Below are positions 50,219-61,411 of a DNA stretch of 64,000 nt, piece after piece (the stretch's first letter is position 1; each line of letters starts with the position of its first letter). The notes under the pieces were generated by a model. The model had not been told where the DNA came from, did no database searches, and worked only from the letters and a program-made list of their open reading frames with translations. The stretch spans positions 21,028,501-21,092,500 of the forward strand of contig CM076154.1 in NCBI GenBank assembly GCA_038025085.1, given 5' to 3'. Position numbers and translations under genes: made by a program. The stretch comes from Tetragonia tetragonoides. Taxonomy: Eukaryota > Streptophyta > Magnoliopsida > Caryophyllales > Aizoaceae.

Positions 50219-50404
50219 TAGTTTTTTTTGTTTGGTAAAATGTGAGTGTATATTACCAAAAGCATATGTAATTGAGTTCATACATCAAAAAACAGAGAAA
50301 ATATTAGGAGCCATCTAAGCTACCTATGTAATCTGTATCAAACTCCTCCTATTTAATCAGTACCATGAAATATAAAACCAAACTGTACAGAAACAAGAAA
50401 CTAT

Positions 50405-53400
50405 CTATTTCCTTGTAAAAACAGGCTGGATCTTCATCTGAAGGCACCATTTCCTGTTTCCTGGTGTGTCTTTAATTTTCTCGAGCTTGCTGAGCTGCAC
50501 CTTGATCTCATACTGAATACGAGCAACAACTTTATCAACTTCATGCTTATCCTTTCTAAAAATGACATGATTCCTAGACACCCATATATGATAAATACAG
50601 GCTGTAAGTGCTGCCTTGCATATAGATCTGTAGGCTGAGCAACCCCTGATGTGCTTCAAACCCCACTGAATAAAATCATTCCAAGTCACAGGTGGACTTG
50701 GAAACTGAACAAACATAGCAATTTGCTGCCAGACTTGTCGTGCAAATGAACATGCCAGGAACAAATGTTCATGATTTTCTGCTGCATTCCCACACATTAC
50801 ACATTGACTGTCCATATTACCACCACGAGCAATCAGTCTATCTCTAGTCAAAAGCCTTTGCTGCATCATAAGCCAAGCAGTGAAAGAGTGCTTGGGATAA
50901 CAATTCCTCCCCCAGATAAACTTAGTCCACATCTGCACAGGTGCATCTGGGTGCAGCACCTTGTAAGTAGCTTTAGAAGAAAAAGAAGGAGGACTTGCAG
51001 TCCATAGTATTTCCCCTTGTTGTAGCTGAACACACCTCAGTGCATCCTCTCTAAGCTTGAGAAGTTTTCTGAACCCCCAAGACTGAGTTTGATTCAGCTG
51101 AACCTCCCACAAATCATCATGCACTAAATACATTTCATGCACCCATTTAACCCACAAAACATCAGCTTTCCTTGCTATACACCAGATAAGTTTGAAGATT
51201 AGAGCTGAGTTAACTGCATAGAGATCTTTGAAACCCAGGCCACCACTTTGTTTAGGCTGGCAGATGTCTTTCCAAGCAACTAGGGCTTGTTTAAAGCTAG
51301 CTTGGCCACTCCAAAGGAAGTTTCTACAGAGAGCTTCCACTTGTTTTATTACCTTTTTTGGCAAAACAAATATTGATCCCCAAAAATTGTGTAAACTAAA
51401 CAAAACAGTATTGATTAGTTGTGCTCTGCCAGCATAAGAGAGGAATCTACTAGACCATAATCTGATTTTTGCAGTGATTTTCTCTACCAAACAAATACAG
51501 TCAGCAGCACATAGAGATCTAGAAGTGAGGGGAACACCCAAGTACCTTACTGGAAAATGACCACTATCCATCTGTAGCATCTGTTGTATCTGATCATGCA
51601 CAACACCAGAAACTCCTCCCATAAAAACTTGGCATTTGTTCAGGTTTGCCACAAGCCCTGATGCTTCAGAGAAATCTTTGAAAGCAGAAATAACACTAGA
51701 TGCAGCATTCATAGTGCCTTTGCAGAATAAGAATAGGACATCTGCATAACTAAGGTGTGTAATATTTAATTTCTTGCACTTAGGGTGATGCCTGAACAAA
51801 GCATCCCTTTGAAACATAGAAAGCCTTCTAGAGAGCATCTCCATAACCAACACAAACAAGTATGGAGAGATAGGATCTCCCTGTCTAAGTCCTCTCTTCC
51901 CATGAAAATACCCACACATCTCTCCATTAATAACAACAGAGTATTTCACAGTAGTAACACAGAGTGATATCCATTTCACAAATCTGAGAGGGAAACCAAG
52001 CTTTTCCAAGGAATAAAGAAGGAACTTCCATTCAATGGAGTCATAAGCTTTACGAAGATCAACCTTAATAGCCATACGTGCACTTATATGTTTTCTATCA
52101 TAATGAGCAAGCAATTCTTGAGCTAGCAAAATGTTATGCACAATACTTCTACCTCTCACAAAAGCACCCTGCTGGTTACCAACCACCTCATGAAGTACAT
52201 TTCTAAGTCTAGCAGCAAGGACATTGGAAATGCACTTATAGATCACATTGCAACATGAAATTGGTCTAAAATCTGATGCAAAAGCAGGAACTGCAACTTT
52301 AGGAATAAGAGAGACTGCAGTAGCATTCACCTGAGTCAAGAGCTTGTTTTTACAGAAAAAAATCCTGAACAACATCAATCACATCAGAGCCAACAATAGA
52401 CCAAGCCTTCTTGAAGAAACAGGAACTATAACCATCAGGCCTTGGAGCCTTGCTATCTTTTATCTTGAACATGGCAGCCTTAACCTGTTCAGGAGACACA
52501 GGAGAGCATAAAGCACTGCAGCTGGCATCAGAAATCAAAGGACCAGCCATATAAACCTCATCTGAGAGCATAGTCACATCAAAAGAAGACCCCAAAAGCC
52601 CCTCATAATAGGATAAGATCTCAGTTTTAATATCACAAGCAGTAGTTAACTTCACACCATTACTACTAGTTAAAGCAACAATAGAGTTGGAAACCCTCCT
52701 CTGCTTGATGCATGCATGAAAATAAGTTGTGTTCTGATCATCAGCTTTGAGCCATTGAATACGAGACTTTTGCTTCAAAAACATAGCTTCATAGCTCAAC
52801 AATTTCCTGAACTCATAGAAAAGAGACCTCTCCCTAGCAACTAGCACAGCATCAGGATTATTATGCAGAAGTTGCTGAGTGTCAATGAGCTCCTGCTTCT
52901 TAGCTGCTACTCTATGTTGCATACCACCAAAATTTTCTTTATGAAACATTTTGAGCACAGGCTTAAGCATTTTCAAATGCTTCCAAACTCTAAACATTTT
53001 GTTGCCCTGAACTGCATAACTCCAAGTCCCTTGCACAAGAGGCAAGAACTTATCCTCCTGGACCCAAAAATTGCAAAACTTGAAAGAATATTTCACTTTA
53101 ACAGGTGCCGAAATTTGTATAACAGCAGCACAATGATCAGAAATCCCTTCCACCAAGAAATCCACAAAGCAATTTGGAAAGAGAGTGAGCCAATCCCCAT
53201 GGATCATAACCCTATCAACCTCTTAAAGCTGAGGGCAGTTTTATTTTTATTAACTATTTATAAATAATAATCATAATAAAAATAAAACACTTTATTTGTT
53301 TCTTTTTAATGAAAATCTGTTTGACGCGATCTTATCGTAAATTTTGGAAAGAGTGTAAGACGAGAATCATTTTTTAGTGGAACAATGGTCGTGACTCATA

Positions 53401-54221
53401 ATAATTGACCCTACATTTCTGAATAGTGACCCCATTTTTCAGTAAATTGATCTCGCACAAGACTTGTTCTCAATTCTCCTTAAGAAATACTATCTTTCCC
53501 CCTGTTTTACAATGAACAATATTTTGAAGGGTGTTGTTTCCGATCCTCAAAGTGGAGGATAAATACCAATAAGAAGAAACTATCTATTGAGAGCACTTTA
53601 TCCTTTTATGGACTGTCTTTTATACATCCTACTCTCATCTGGTCTTTTGTCATTCCAGGTAAAAAATTGACCAATAGACTTCATGTCCATAACAGGAACA
53701 CAAGACACAAAGGATTGAAGCTCAAAAGTATCATTATTGTGGACAGGCCTGCCATTCCTTTTCTCATCAGAAGTTAGTATGCAGTTGAAGTCTCCTACAA
53801 TCATCCAAGCTCCTGACATACCATTACTAATACCCTCCAATTCATTCCAGAAAGAAACTCTTTCATTAACATGGTTATAAGCATAAACCACAGAAACAAA
53901 AAATTTATCCCCACTACTCAACCTTTCCACCTCATAGTGAATAATCTGAGCAGATTTTGATAACTCACTGACTCCAAACGCATTAGGGTTCCATGCAACA
54001 AAAATTCTACCCTTCACATTACCATGAGCATTGTGATCATAAGACCAAGAAGGAACACAAAACTGAGCTACATTATTTACAACTGCACTATGTAGTTTAG
54101 ACTCAACAATACCCAAAAAAAGCAAGTTTATTGTGCAAAACAAAATCCTTAACCTCTTTTGTTTATCAGGGAGGTTAAGTCCCCTGATGTTCCAACCTCC
54201 AATGTGACTATCCATGACCAT
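50405..54221 (-). pseudogene. LINE ORF2: endonuclease, reverse transcriptase, zf-RVT; broken
   Basis: ORF2 nicks the target and copies LINE RNA. From about 54221: endonuclease with GGWNIRGLN, VESKL, VGDFNCI and, after an insertion, ISDHCAAVI. Then RT with motif A KVDLRKAYDSIEW, motif B LRQGDPISPYLF and motif C, and a C-terminal zf-RVT with CVMCGNAAENHEHLFLAC. Lesions: about 400 bp inserted at 53223-53630 between DESRMY and VDRVMIHGDW; a one-base gain in a T run near 52357 (minus reading DFF/CKNKLL) that shifts the frame; motif C reads YADV where L1 enzymes have (F/Y)ADD, so a catalytic Asp is gone. The element cannot move by itself. Confidence 0.92.
53223..53630. mobile_element. Insertion of about 400 bp in the LINE endonuclease
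   Basis: The endonuclease frame is continuous on both sides of this AT-rich block. CTCTTAAA-like and GTCTTTTA-like sequence at the two edges could be a degraded 8 bp duplication. TIRs were not clear and no coding potential is seen. Class unknown. Confidence 0.6.
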
Positions 54222-54297
54222 GTCCCCCTTGCTTCTGTTGAGGTCCACCACCCTTGCTACGAAGGGTCCTATCACTATGAGTAGGCTTTTGCTTGCC

Positions 54298-55353
54298 CTA
54301 CTTGTTGCGTGAAGCAGAAGAGGAAGCCTCATCAGTAGCCTTCTCCAATTCATCAAACTTGTTCTGTACTTCAGGTGCAGGAGCTGAGATAATAGGAGGC
54401 ACAAGAGGAGTTTTCCTCCCTCCATTGTTGATAACAGTCCAACCAGGATCAGTAACAGCAGGTTGCACCACTGGAAAAACAGGTTGAACCACAGGGACAG
54501 GTTGTGCAACTGGGATAGGCTGCACAAGCTGTGATGCAACTGGAATAGGCTGCACAGGCTGTGATGATGCAACAGTTGCAGCAGTTGCAACAGTAGCTTC
54601 AGAAGATGCTGGCACCCTAGGTCTCCAAACTGCAGGATGTTTCTGGCATCTGTTGTCTGTATGCCCAAAAACTTTGCATTTAGAGCACCTTTGAGGCACC
54701 CATTCATATACCACCTCTTGTTCATATTTATTGCCAAGGGGATCACAGAGAGTAAGACTCTTTGGTAACACGGTAGCAACTTTAATTTCAACACAAATTC
54801 TAGCATACTCCAACTTAGATTTAGTAGCAGTGATGCCATCTGTACACAAAGGGTTCCCCAAAGCACTACCAATCTTACTGAGGCCAGGCACAGTCCAAAG
54901 ATTATACTTCAAATAAGGTAATTTCACCCAAATTGGTACAGTTGTAACATCCATGGCTTTAATATCCATATCCACACTCCAAGGTTTCAAAATAAATGGG
55001 CGATTATTATAGTACTAGTGACCTTGCTCAAAATTTTTTAACATGGATTCCTCAGATGAAAATCGAAACAGAAAAATACCAGGCTCAATCAGATGAACAT
55101 CAATGTCTCCACATTCCTTCCATTGTGAATTAACATAACCTCTAATAGCATTTTCAGTAGGTTTCAATTGTAATACATAACCTACTAAAGAGAATTTCCA
55201 TAGGTCATACCCTTCATTCCATTCGGTATCGCCAAAACTAATCACAGATTTATCAGTTTCAGATGAACAAACAAGTTGCAATTTCATAACTGCCTCTTGT
55301 TGTCGGTTTCGCCTTAGTGTATCTGCAAACAAACCAGAACCCAACACCGCCAT
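54298..55353 (-). pseudogene. LINE ORF1: DUF4283-like RNA-binding protein with zinc knuckle, one in-frame stop
   Basis: ORF1 proteins coat LINE RNA. The frame starts at ATG 55353 (MAVLGSGLFADTLRR) and runs to 54298, 351 codons. A single TAG interrupts it between NFEQGH and YYNNRPFILKPWSVDMD (about 55013-55015). The N-terminal half has the DUF4283 pattern (KECGDIDVHLIEPGIFLFRF, then the NNRPFILKPW motif). A CCHC zinc knuckle follows: CSKCKVFGHTDNRC. The C-terminal third is Pro/Val/Gln-rich with PVAQPVPVVQPV repeats. Apart from the stop the frame is intact, so the loss is recent. Confidence 0.88.
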
Positions 55354-55553
55354 AGCTAGAGAAATCAAGCTCAATAGAAAGCCTAAGAGCTGGAGAAGTG
55401 AAATTCAGTGAAATTAAGAGAGAAATCAGAGAGAATCTATCAGAAATTTAGGAAACAATCACCAACAGAGGAAGCGGTTAGTGTTTGCTTGAGGGAAAAA
55501 GCTAAGGAGTTTCTCTCTCTACATTTCAAGCGGTTTTATATGTAGTAGTTTTT

Positions 55554-55679
55554 GTTCGTATACTTTACATTGATATGTATTTTTAGAATTATACTTATGA
55601 TAAACATGAATGATTTTACAAAGAAAACAAAAGTTGATATTGGAATTAACATAACTTGCCGAAAGACATAAGGATTAGC
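55554..55679. other. Spacer between the LINE and the Copia LTR
   Basis: AT-rich, 126 bp, no feature. TTAGC (55675-55679) would be the Copia target site if the opposite flank could be found. Confidence 0.5.
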
Positions 55680-56714
55680 TGTTGGAATAAATCCTATCAA
55701 AACCTGAATTTATAAGTGCAAGCATTTGATCCGGGTTGAAGATCGCCTAGGCTTAGAGCATCTTCCAGTTGATACACAGACTAAGGTTTCTCTCTCTAAC
55801 GATGGGACACATCTAACGTGTGTTTAACTGGAGACCATAACCCTTATATACATAGAGTTTCTTATCCCTAATTAGCCCATCATCAACTAGGGCTAAGCTT
55901 GTGGGTATCTGCACAATGGGCCCTATATAGGGCCGTCACTGACTTTTTAGAGGCCCTGTGCAAAAATTAGAATTAAGGCCCCATTAAAGATAATACTACC
56001 TTCGGATCACCAATAACCTTATATCTAATATTTTGGGGTCAAAGTTAACAAACACTCGAAAAATTAGGTTGGAGTATTTTATTTCTGAAAAAAGTTAAAC
56101 TCACTCGACAGTGTTTAGTATACTCTAACAAGTAACAACACTCCAAAAATTTTTACTCAAAACTACGCAACCTAATAAACACTAAGATAAAGAAATTAAA
56201 GGACAATTGTGATAGATCACCCCATAACTTCTCTCACTCCCTTCCTCTCTCTCTCTCTCTCTCTCTCTTCCTTGGCACTCTCTTGCAACTAGTAACCAAC
56301 TAACCACAAACGATCAAACCACAAAGCATCTCAACCTCAATGGTTCTTCTCACAATCCCACTCCCTTTAGCTCCTTTATTAGTTGGATGATGTTGTTGCT
56401 TCTACATTGAACAACGATGCTGCGAAGTGACCTAGAATGGAGGACGAAATCAACAGGGAGATTGGAGATAGGGAGTTATTGAATAGAAGGAAGCTAGGAG
56501 ATAGAATAATGAGCAGGAGAAGACTGCACAGTAATGGGACTAGTAGAAAATATTGGGCCCTCCAAAGGTGGAGGCCCTGTGCGATCGCACCGCTCGCACG
56601 TGGCCAGGGACGGCCCTGGCCCTATACCTTATAAGAGGATATATTAGCCGGCCTTAATTAATCCGTATAATATAATTGTCCATATACATTAGTATAAAGT
56701 CCATAAATCTAACA
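55680..56714 (-). mobile_element. 3' LTR of a Copia retrotransposon, split by a hAT element
   Basis: On the plus strand it begins TGTTGGAATAAATCC and ends ATAAATCTAACA, so on the coding (minus) strand it is TGTTAG...CCAACA. Next to it the minus strand has the polypurine tract AAGTGGGAGAT (56715-56725). Without the hAT insert the LTR is about 336 bp. The 5' LTR is outside the window. Confidence 0.85.
55928..56618. mobile_element. Non-autonomous hAT element (691 bp) inside the Copia LTR
   Basis: Ends are TAGGGCCGTC and, in reverse, CAGGGCCGTC. GCCCTATA flanks it exactly at 55920-55927 and 56619-56626, the 8 bp duplication typical of hAT. The interior has a CT microsatellite at 56245-56268 and AGGCCCTGTGC near both ends as a subterminal repeat. 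No transposase. Confidence 0.87.
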
Positions 56715-57228
56715 ATCTCCCACTTGGACGACATACTCATGTATATGCACAAACCTTAGTATTGTATGTTACTTTATAACCTTAAAAGCTCAGAATCGCT
56801 ATCAACCTGAAATCATCATTAACCAATCCGGTCCATCAATCATATCAACATTGGACCAAAGAAATCTTTGTTACATTAACTTAACTAGACCCAACAATGA
56901 TCACGTATATCAATATAATCAACGACATAGATCAAGTATAAGTGTGTAGCATGGAAATAACATAAAGTGTGGTCTGAAATAAAATGTCTATTTTCTACTG
57001 GTCCACCTCAAACTTCATTGAGATCAACCTCAAAACTGTAAGAGTACATAAAACTTTGAAACTGAATATCTGCTGATAAAACTTTAAAACTCAATCACCA
57101 ATAATGTTTGGACAACATATAAACAGTATGACACAAACTCCCACTAAAATTCATAATCCTCAACTGATTTGACACCCATACGAGCAACACACTCATGAAA
57201 CACTTTGGGCAGCAATCCCTTAGTGAGC
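56715..57228 (-). mobile_element. Copia element, C-terminal end of pol and 3' UTR
   Basis: Minus-strand translation at 57228-57160 reads LTKGLLPKVFHECVARMGV, the C-terminus of Copia pol after RNase H. It continues the frame that ends ...IADPL at 62811, across the inserted LTR element. The rest to the polypurine tract is non-coding. Confidence 0.88.
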
Positions 57229-58595
57229 TGATGCACATGTTTATGTGCATAGTTTTAGTGCATTATTTCATTAAATTTAGCTAGTTTTTAGTAGTTTGAG
57301 TGCATTCTTGGTAGTTTAGCTTCACCTTTTGTTTCTAGGTTGTGTTTTCTCGTTTTCGTGGTGTTCTAGGTTATTTTGTAGATTTCTTGGATCGAATGGA
57401 GCATCACGGATCGAAAGGAAGGAATGGTGGAGTGAAGAACAAAGCTTGAAGTCACAAGAAAGCCACTTGAAGTGAAAAACGAGCAAGAGGGAGACCGAAA
57501 AACGGGGGTTTCATCTCAGCAAGCCTTGCCAAGGATGCTGTCGTGAAACCGGGCGAAAAACGGGCGGAACAGGTCCGTTTTTCCCCTTTTTGGCCGTTTT
57601 TCGCCTAGTTTTCCGCCTCCTTGCGCACGCGACCCCTTGGCTATAAAAGCCCCCTTTTGTACGGGATCCCATTGATCCTATCTCATCCTTAGACTAATTT
57701 CTCTAGGGTTTTAACTCTCAAATAGTGAGTGCAAACTTTGATAATTTGTGTTAATCAACTCCTTAATCCTTAGTATTTGGTTGTAAGTTTCCTCTCTCCT
57801 CTCTCTTTCTATCAATACTTGCGATTTTAAATCTTTGTTGTTGAATATTATGGGTATTGTCATTATAAAATTTTACTATTGCTTAATCTCATGATGTTTA
57901 TTGGCTAATCTCTCTTATTAGAGTTGGGGTTAGTCCAACTATGGTGATTTGATGCTTGGATGATGTGAATATATTGTGATTATATGGGTTATTGTGCAAT
58001 TAGCTTTGTGAACTCCAAGTGTTTGATAAAATGCCTAAGTGAGAACTTGGCTTATCTTTTGTGTGATTAGCTTAAAACCGAAAGGGGTAAGGTAATAATA
58101 GGAGTTTCATTGACTAAACAAATGGATTCAACCACGAAAGTAGGTAGATTTTCTTTTGGAAATGCTTGAGCTAGGTGTTGCTTCATGAGTCCAATAAAGC
58201 TTGACCCCATGAAAATAGGTGGAAGGGTGGAATTGGGTATTTCTTTGGTGACCTTGAGAGAGGCCCTTAGTCATAGATTGACCTAGTATCTCTACAGAAT
58301 TTCTCATTCGACTGCATGTCGTTTTATCATCCATTGCATTAGATCGTCATTGGTTGGGTGAACCCCCAACTCTATCTTTAATCCTTGATTTTATAATTGT
58401 GATTATCCTTTTCTCTTATCTTAGTTGGTCATCCTAATTTAGCTTTAGGTCTAGTTAAATTAACCAATCATCACAATGACCCGAATTTGCTTAGCTTTCC
58501 GTATTATAGAGTTTTTGGTATTCGAAACGCCTCGCTCCTTGTGGAGACGATCTTATTTATTACTTCGAAATACCCGTATACTTGCGGGGGTATCA
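57229..58595 (+). repeat. 5' LTR
   Basis: TG...CA ends, with a TATA box at 57642-57649 (TATAAAAG). About 95% alike by eye to the 3' LTR. The region just before the TATA box contains inverted CGGGCGAAAAACGGG / GCCGTTTTTCGCC words. Confidence 0.92.
57642..57649 (+). promoter_or_regulatory. TATA box in the 5' LTR
   Basis: TATAAAAG within GGCTATAAAAGCCCCC, conserved in the 3' LTR at 61840-61847. It would start transcription about 30 bp downstream, at the U3/R border. Confidence 0.7.
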
Positions 58596-58601
58596 AGTTT
58601 T

Positions 58602-58619
58602 TGGCGCCATTGCCGGGGA
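58602..58619 (+). promoter_or_regulatory. Primer-binding site, tRNA-Asp type
   Basis: TGGCGCCATTGCCGGGGA lies 6 bp after the LTR end. The usual complement of plant tRNA-Asp differs by one base (CGTTG in place of CATTG). It primes minus-strand DNA synthesis. Confidence 0.8.
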
Positions 58620-58737
58620 GCAAGGCTTGTTTCGATATTGAAATACTCTTGAATGGGATAGACTAGGCACTTTTCTTTTCTTTTCTTTCTTTTTTTGGTT
58701 TAAAATTTTCATTTTTATTTTCTTCTTCATTTGTGTG

Positions 58738-59528
58738 ATGGAAACTTCATGGCATCAAGAGGGGTATGGTGATTATTATTCGAATTCATGTGATTATGGT
58801 AATGAAAATTATAACCCACATGGCTACATGAATGAGAATAGATATGATGTGCATAATGCCTCTTATGATTGTTATGGTTATTTTGGTCATGAGGATAATG
58901 TGCATCAATTTGGTCATGAAAATGCTAGTTATGCCGATACTCTTTACCAGAGTAAGCAAAACGATAATTGCTTTGTTGACTACAATTTTGCTAATTGGGA
59001 TCTTCTTGATCTATATGGAGAAGAGCATACTCCCAAACCCAAGTCAAACTTGGAGACTCTTTTGGAACAATTTATTGTCCAAACACAAAAGAGTAATGAG
59101 GAGTTTGTGTTGAGGAAGGGGTGATTGAAGAATTATATTATAACACGTTCTATGACCTTGAATATCCCGATTCATTGTCCAACGAGTATATTGATATGAT
59201 CCCCTTTTCAATTCCAAGTCTTTTCAATGATTCCCTTCCCCCAAAATCCCTTGAATATGCTTTTGTGAAACTCGATCACGTGATTATGATATATGATTGT
59301 TGTACTCATCGGGTTGATGATCATATCATGAGTTACAAGCCAAAAAGGAGTTATGGGGATACTTTTAAGTTGAGTCAATGGGAAGGTTCTTCTTTTCATT
59401 CCTTTGGCTTTTTGAGGGATTTTAACAAGTCGAGAAAATCATTGATTGCTTACTATATTGTGATGATAATGGCTTCTAACTTGTTCCTTGATGAGATGTA
59501 CTCGAGCTCTTTTGACAAATTGCTATGA
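58738..59528 (+). CDS. Internal open frames of the non-autonomous LTR element, function unknown
   Basis: Two frames abut at 59121-59124: METSWHQEGYGDYYSN... (to 59124; rich in Asn, Tyr, His, Gly, with an acidic C-terminal part and a LETLLEQFIVQTQKSNEEF helix) and VIEELYYNTFYDLEYP... (to 59528). The second has no good ATG, so they may be one protein broken by a one-base shift in the G run at 59118-59122. No zinc knuckle or protease motif is seen. They could be a diverged gag or a gene peculiar to this family. I do not recognise them. Confidence 0.55.
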
Positions 59529-61411
59529 GCCTTGGCATGCTATGATGATTGTTCGAAGTAAAGGACAAATGACAAAGGAGGCATTGTCACCAACGGATCA
59601 ACAATGACTTAATGCACACTCCCAAGTCTCCCCACCACCGAGCACTTTGAAGAGCCAATCATTTTGTGAGTATCACGCCCCAACCCCTCCTTTCTCTTTA
59701 CTTGTTTACATTGAGGACAATGTAATGTTTAAGTATGGGGGAGAGTATTGACGACATGTGGTGGTTTGTGGCTAGCTTTTTGTTGGATGTGTGGTTGGTG
59801 AATTGAAGGTGTTGTAATGGTTTGATGTGTTGTGATTGTGGTGATTACTCTTGTTGAATGTTTGCATATAGGAGCATGCTAGGTTGCATTTTAATTTTTA
59901 ACCCATTTAGTTGCATGACTTTGTAGAAATTATCATTTAGATTACATTGAGCATGTTTAGGCTTGCATATCATCTAGTTTGCATTTAAAAAAAAAAAAAA
60001 TTGATAAAAATCTGAAAATACAAAAAATTTGAGAGAGGTGGTCCATAACTCGTGATGCCATTGGTCGACATTCAACTTTGGTTGAAAGAGCTTGAGACCT
60101 TTCGAGGCACAATCCTAAGAGTTTGACATGACTTCTTGTTTGACTTTTGTCCTCTTGGCCCGATGTATGTAAACATTTTTTCAATCACTCGGTAATCTGA
60201 CTTAATTCGTGAAGCAATTGGTATGATTGACAAATGAATCCGGTGAGGTCTCGAGCCATGAAAACCGACACATATTTCTCGGTTCCTTGTCTTTCATGAG
60301 TGTTTTGATTCACATCGGTTGGTAGTCTTCTAGAACTTGCCTTGACTCTTGATTGAAATTGCACTCGATACCCATTTTTGCATTGATAGGATGAAGGCAT
60401 TCATTTGAGCATGATTTTGAACTAAATTGAGCTAAATGGCCTCCCACTTTACATGTTTTTCCCTCTTGATACCCCTTTTGAGCTTTTGGCCCTTCATTTT
60501 GATAACCGCGTTACAAGCCAATTCCTAAATGTTTCTCCCTCCCCGAGCCTTGGCTAGTGGAGCTTGGTAATTTATTTGGAGTTTTGTAATTGTTGTGAAG
60601 TTATGAGTAAGCAAGAGGAGGTATAATAGTGGAAAGTGAGTAACTTGGTTGATCATTAGTTTCATGAATTGGTAGTTTGAAAGTTGGTTCAATTGTTAAT
60701 CTAAAAAAAAAAAAAAATGAAAAAGGAGCGAATAAGTGTTCTCAGGTGATGTTGAGCTTAAATGTTACATTATTGGAAGGAGTAGTCTTTGAGTAGTGGA
60801 GTTAATGTTTTTGTTTGGTGGTGTATTTTTGCATCCCTCGGCCTCTCCGGAGAGGTCCGTAGGGGTGTTGCTCTCTCCACTATGCTTTCTGGCTCTAAGT
60901 CCACGTACCCAAATCCATACCCCACCCTATCCCGAGCCTACATTACAACCCTAAAAGTCCTTTTGATCATTGCATTTGGAGTGTCATCTAGTGGTAGAGA
61001 TCCTAGAGGATAGGCAAGCTTATGGCAAGTTACTACCGATGTTCGAGTCTCGAGTGGCAAATGAATGTTTCCCCCAAACACATATGAGTTTGAGTGATCC
61101 ACACTCCCTAAAGTGAGGGTCTTTCGAACTAATTTGCTTCATGTTTTGAGTGGGATTACCAAGTTGATTGAGTGTTTTCATGCTTCGTGACTACTTAAAT
61201 TATCATCGAATCTTGGAGCTTATGTGATCTTTTGGTGTGCGTGTGCCCCTTAATGGGTTTTCATGCTCTTGATATCTTTGTCTAGTGTTCACCATTGGTA
61301 TCACGGTTTAATGACAATCTCTCAACCCTCTCGTGTTTGACTCTTGAATCTTTTGTGTCTTGATGATCGGTGCTTGCTTGAGGACAAGCAAGAGTCTAGC
61401 ATGAGGGAGTT
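59529..61411. other. Non-coding interior of the LTR element
   Basis: No open frame with a recognisable domain. Two A-rich runs (about 59989-60001 and 60703-60717). GAGGACAATGTAATGTTTAAG at 59713 and GAGGACAAGCAAG at 61379 are phrases often found upstream of polypurine tracts in Tat/Athila relatives. The GGGGGAGAG at 59739-59747 could be an internal polypurine tract. Confidence 0.6.

Larger units (their letters stand above)
50211..55553 (-). mobile_element. L1-type LINE, apparently full length, with 16 bp target-site duplication
   Basis: ATATGTAGTAGTTTTT occurs at 50211-50226 and again at 55538-55553. Between them the minus strand carries a 5' leader (55537-55354), ORF1, ORF2, a short 3' UTR and an A-rich tail (T run at about 50222-50229). 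Length is about 5.3 kb including a later insertion of about 0.4 kb. The order and domains (DUF4283-like, zinc knuckle, endonuclease, RT, zf-RVT) fit plant L1 elements. Confidence 0.93.

Noticed and set aside
54293..54487. Plus-strand frame opposite LINE ORF1
   Set aside because: Shadow of ORF1 codons, no independent support.
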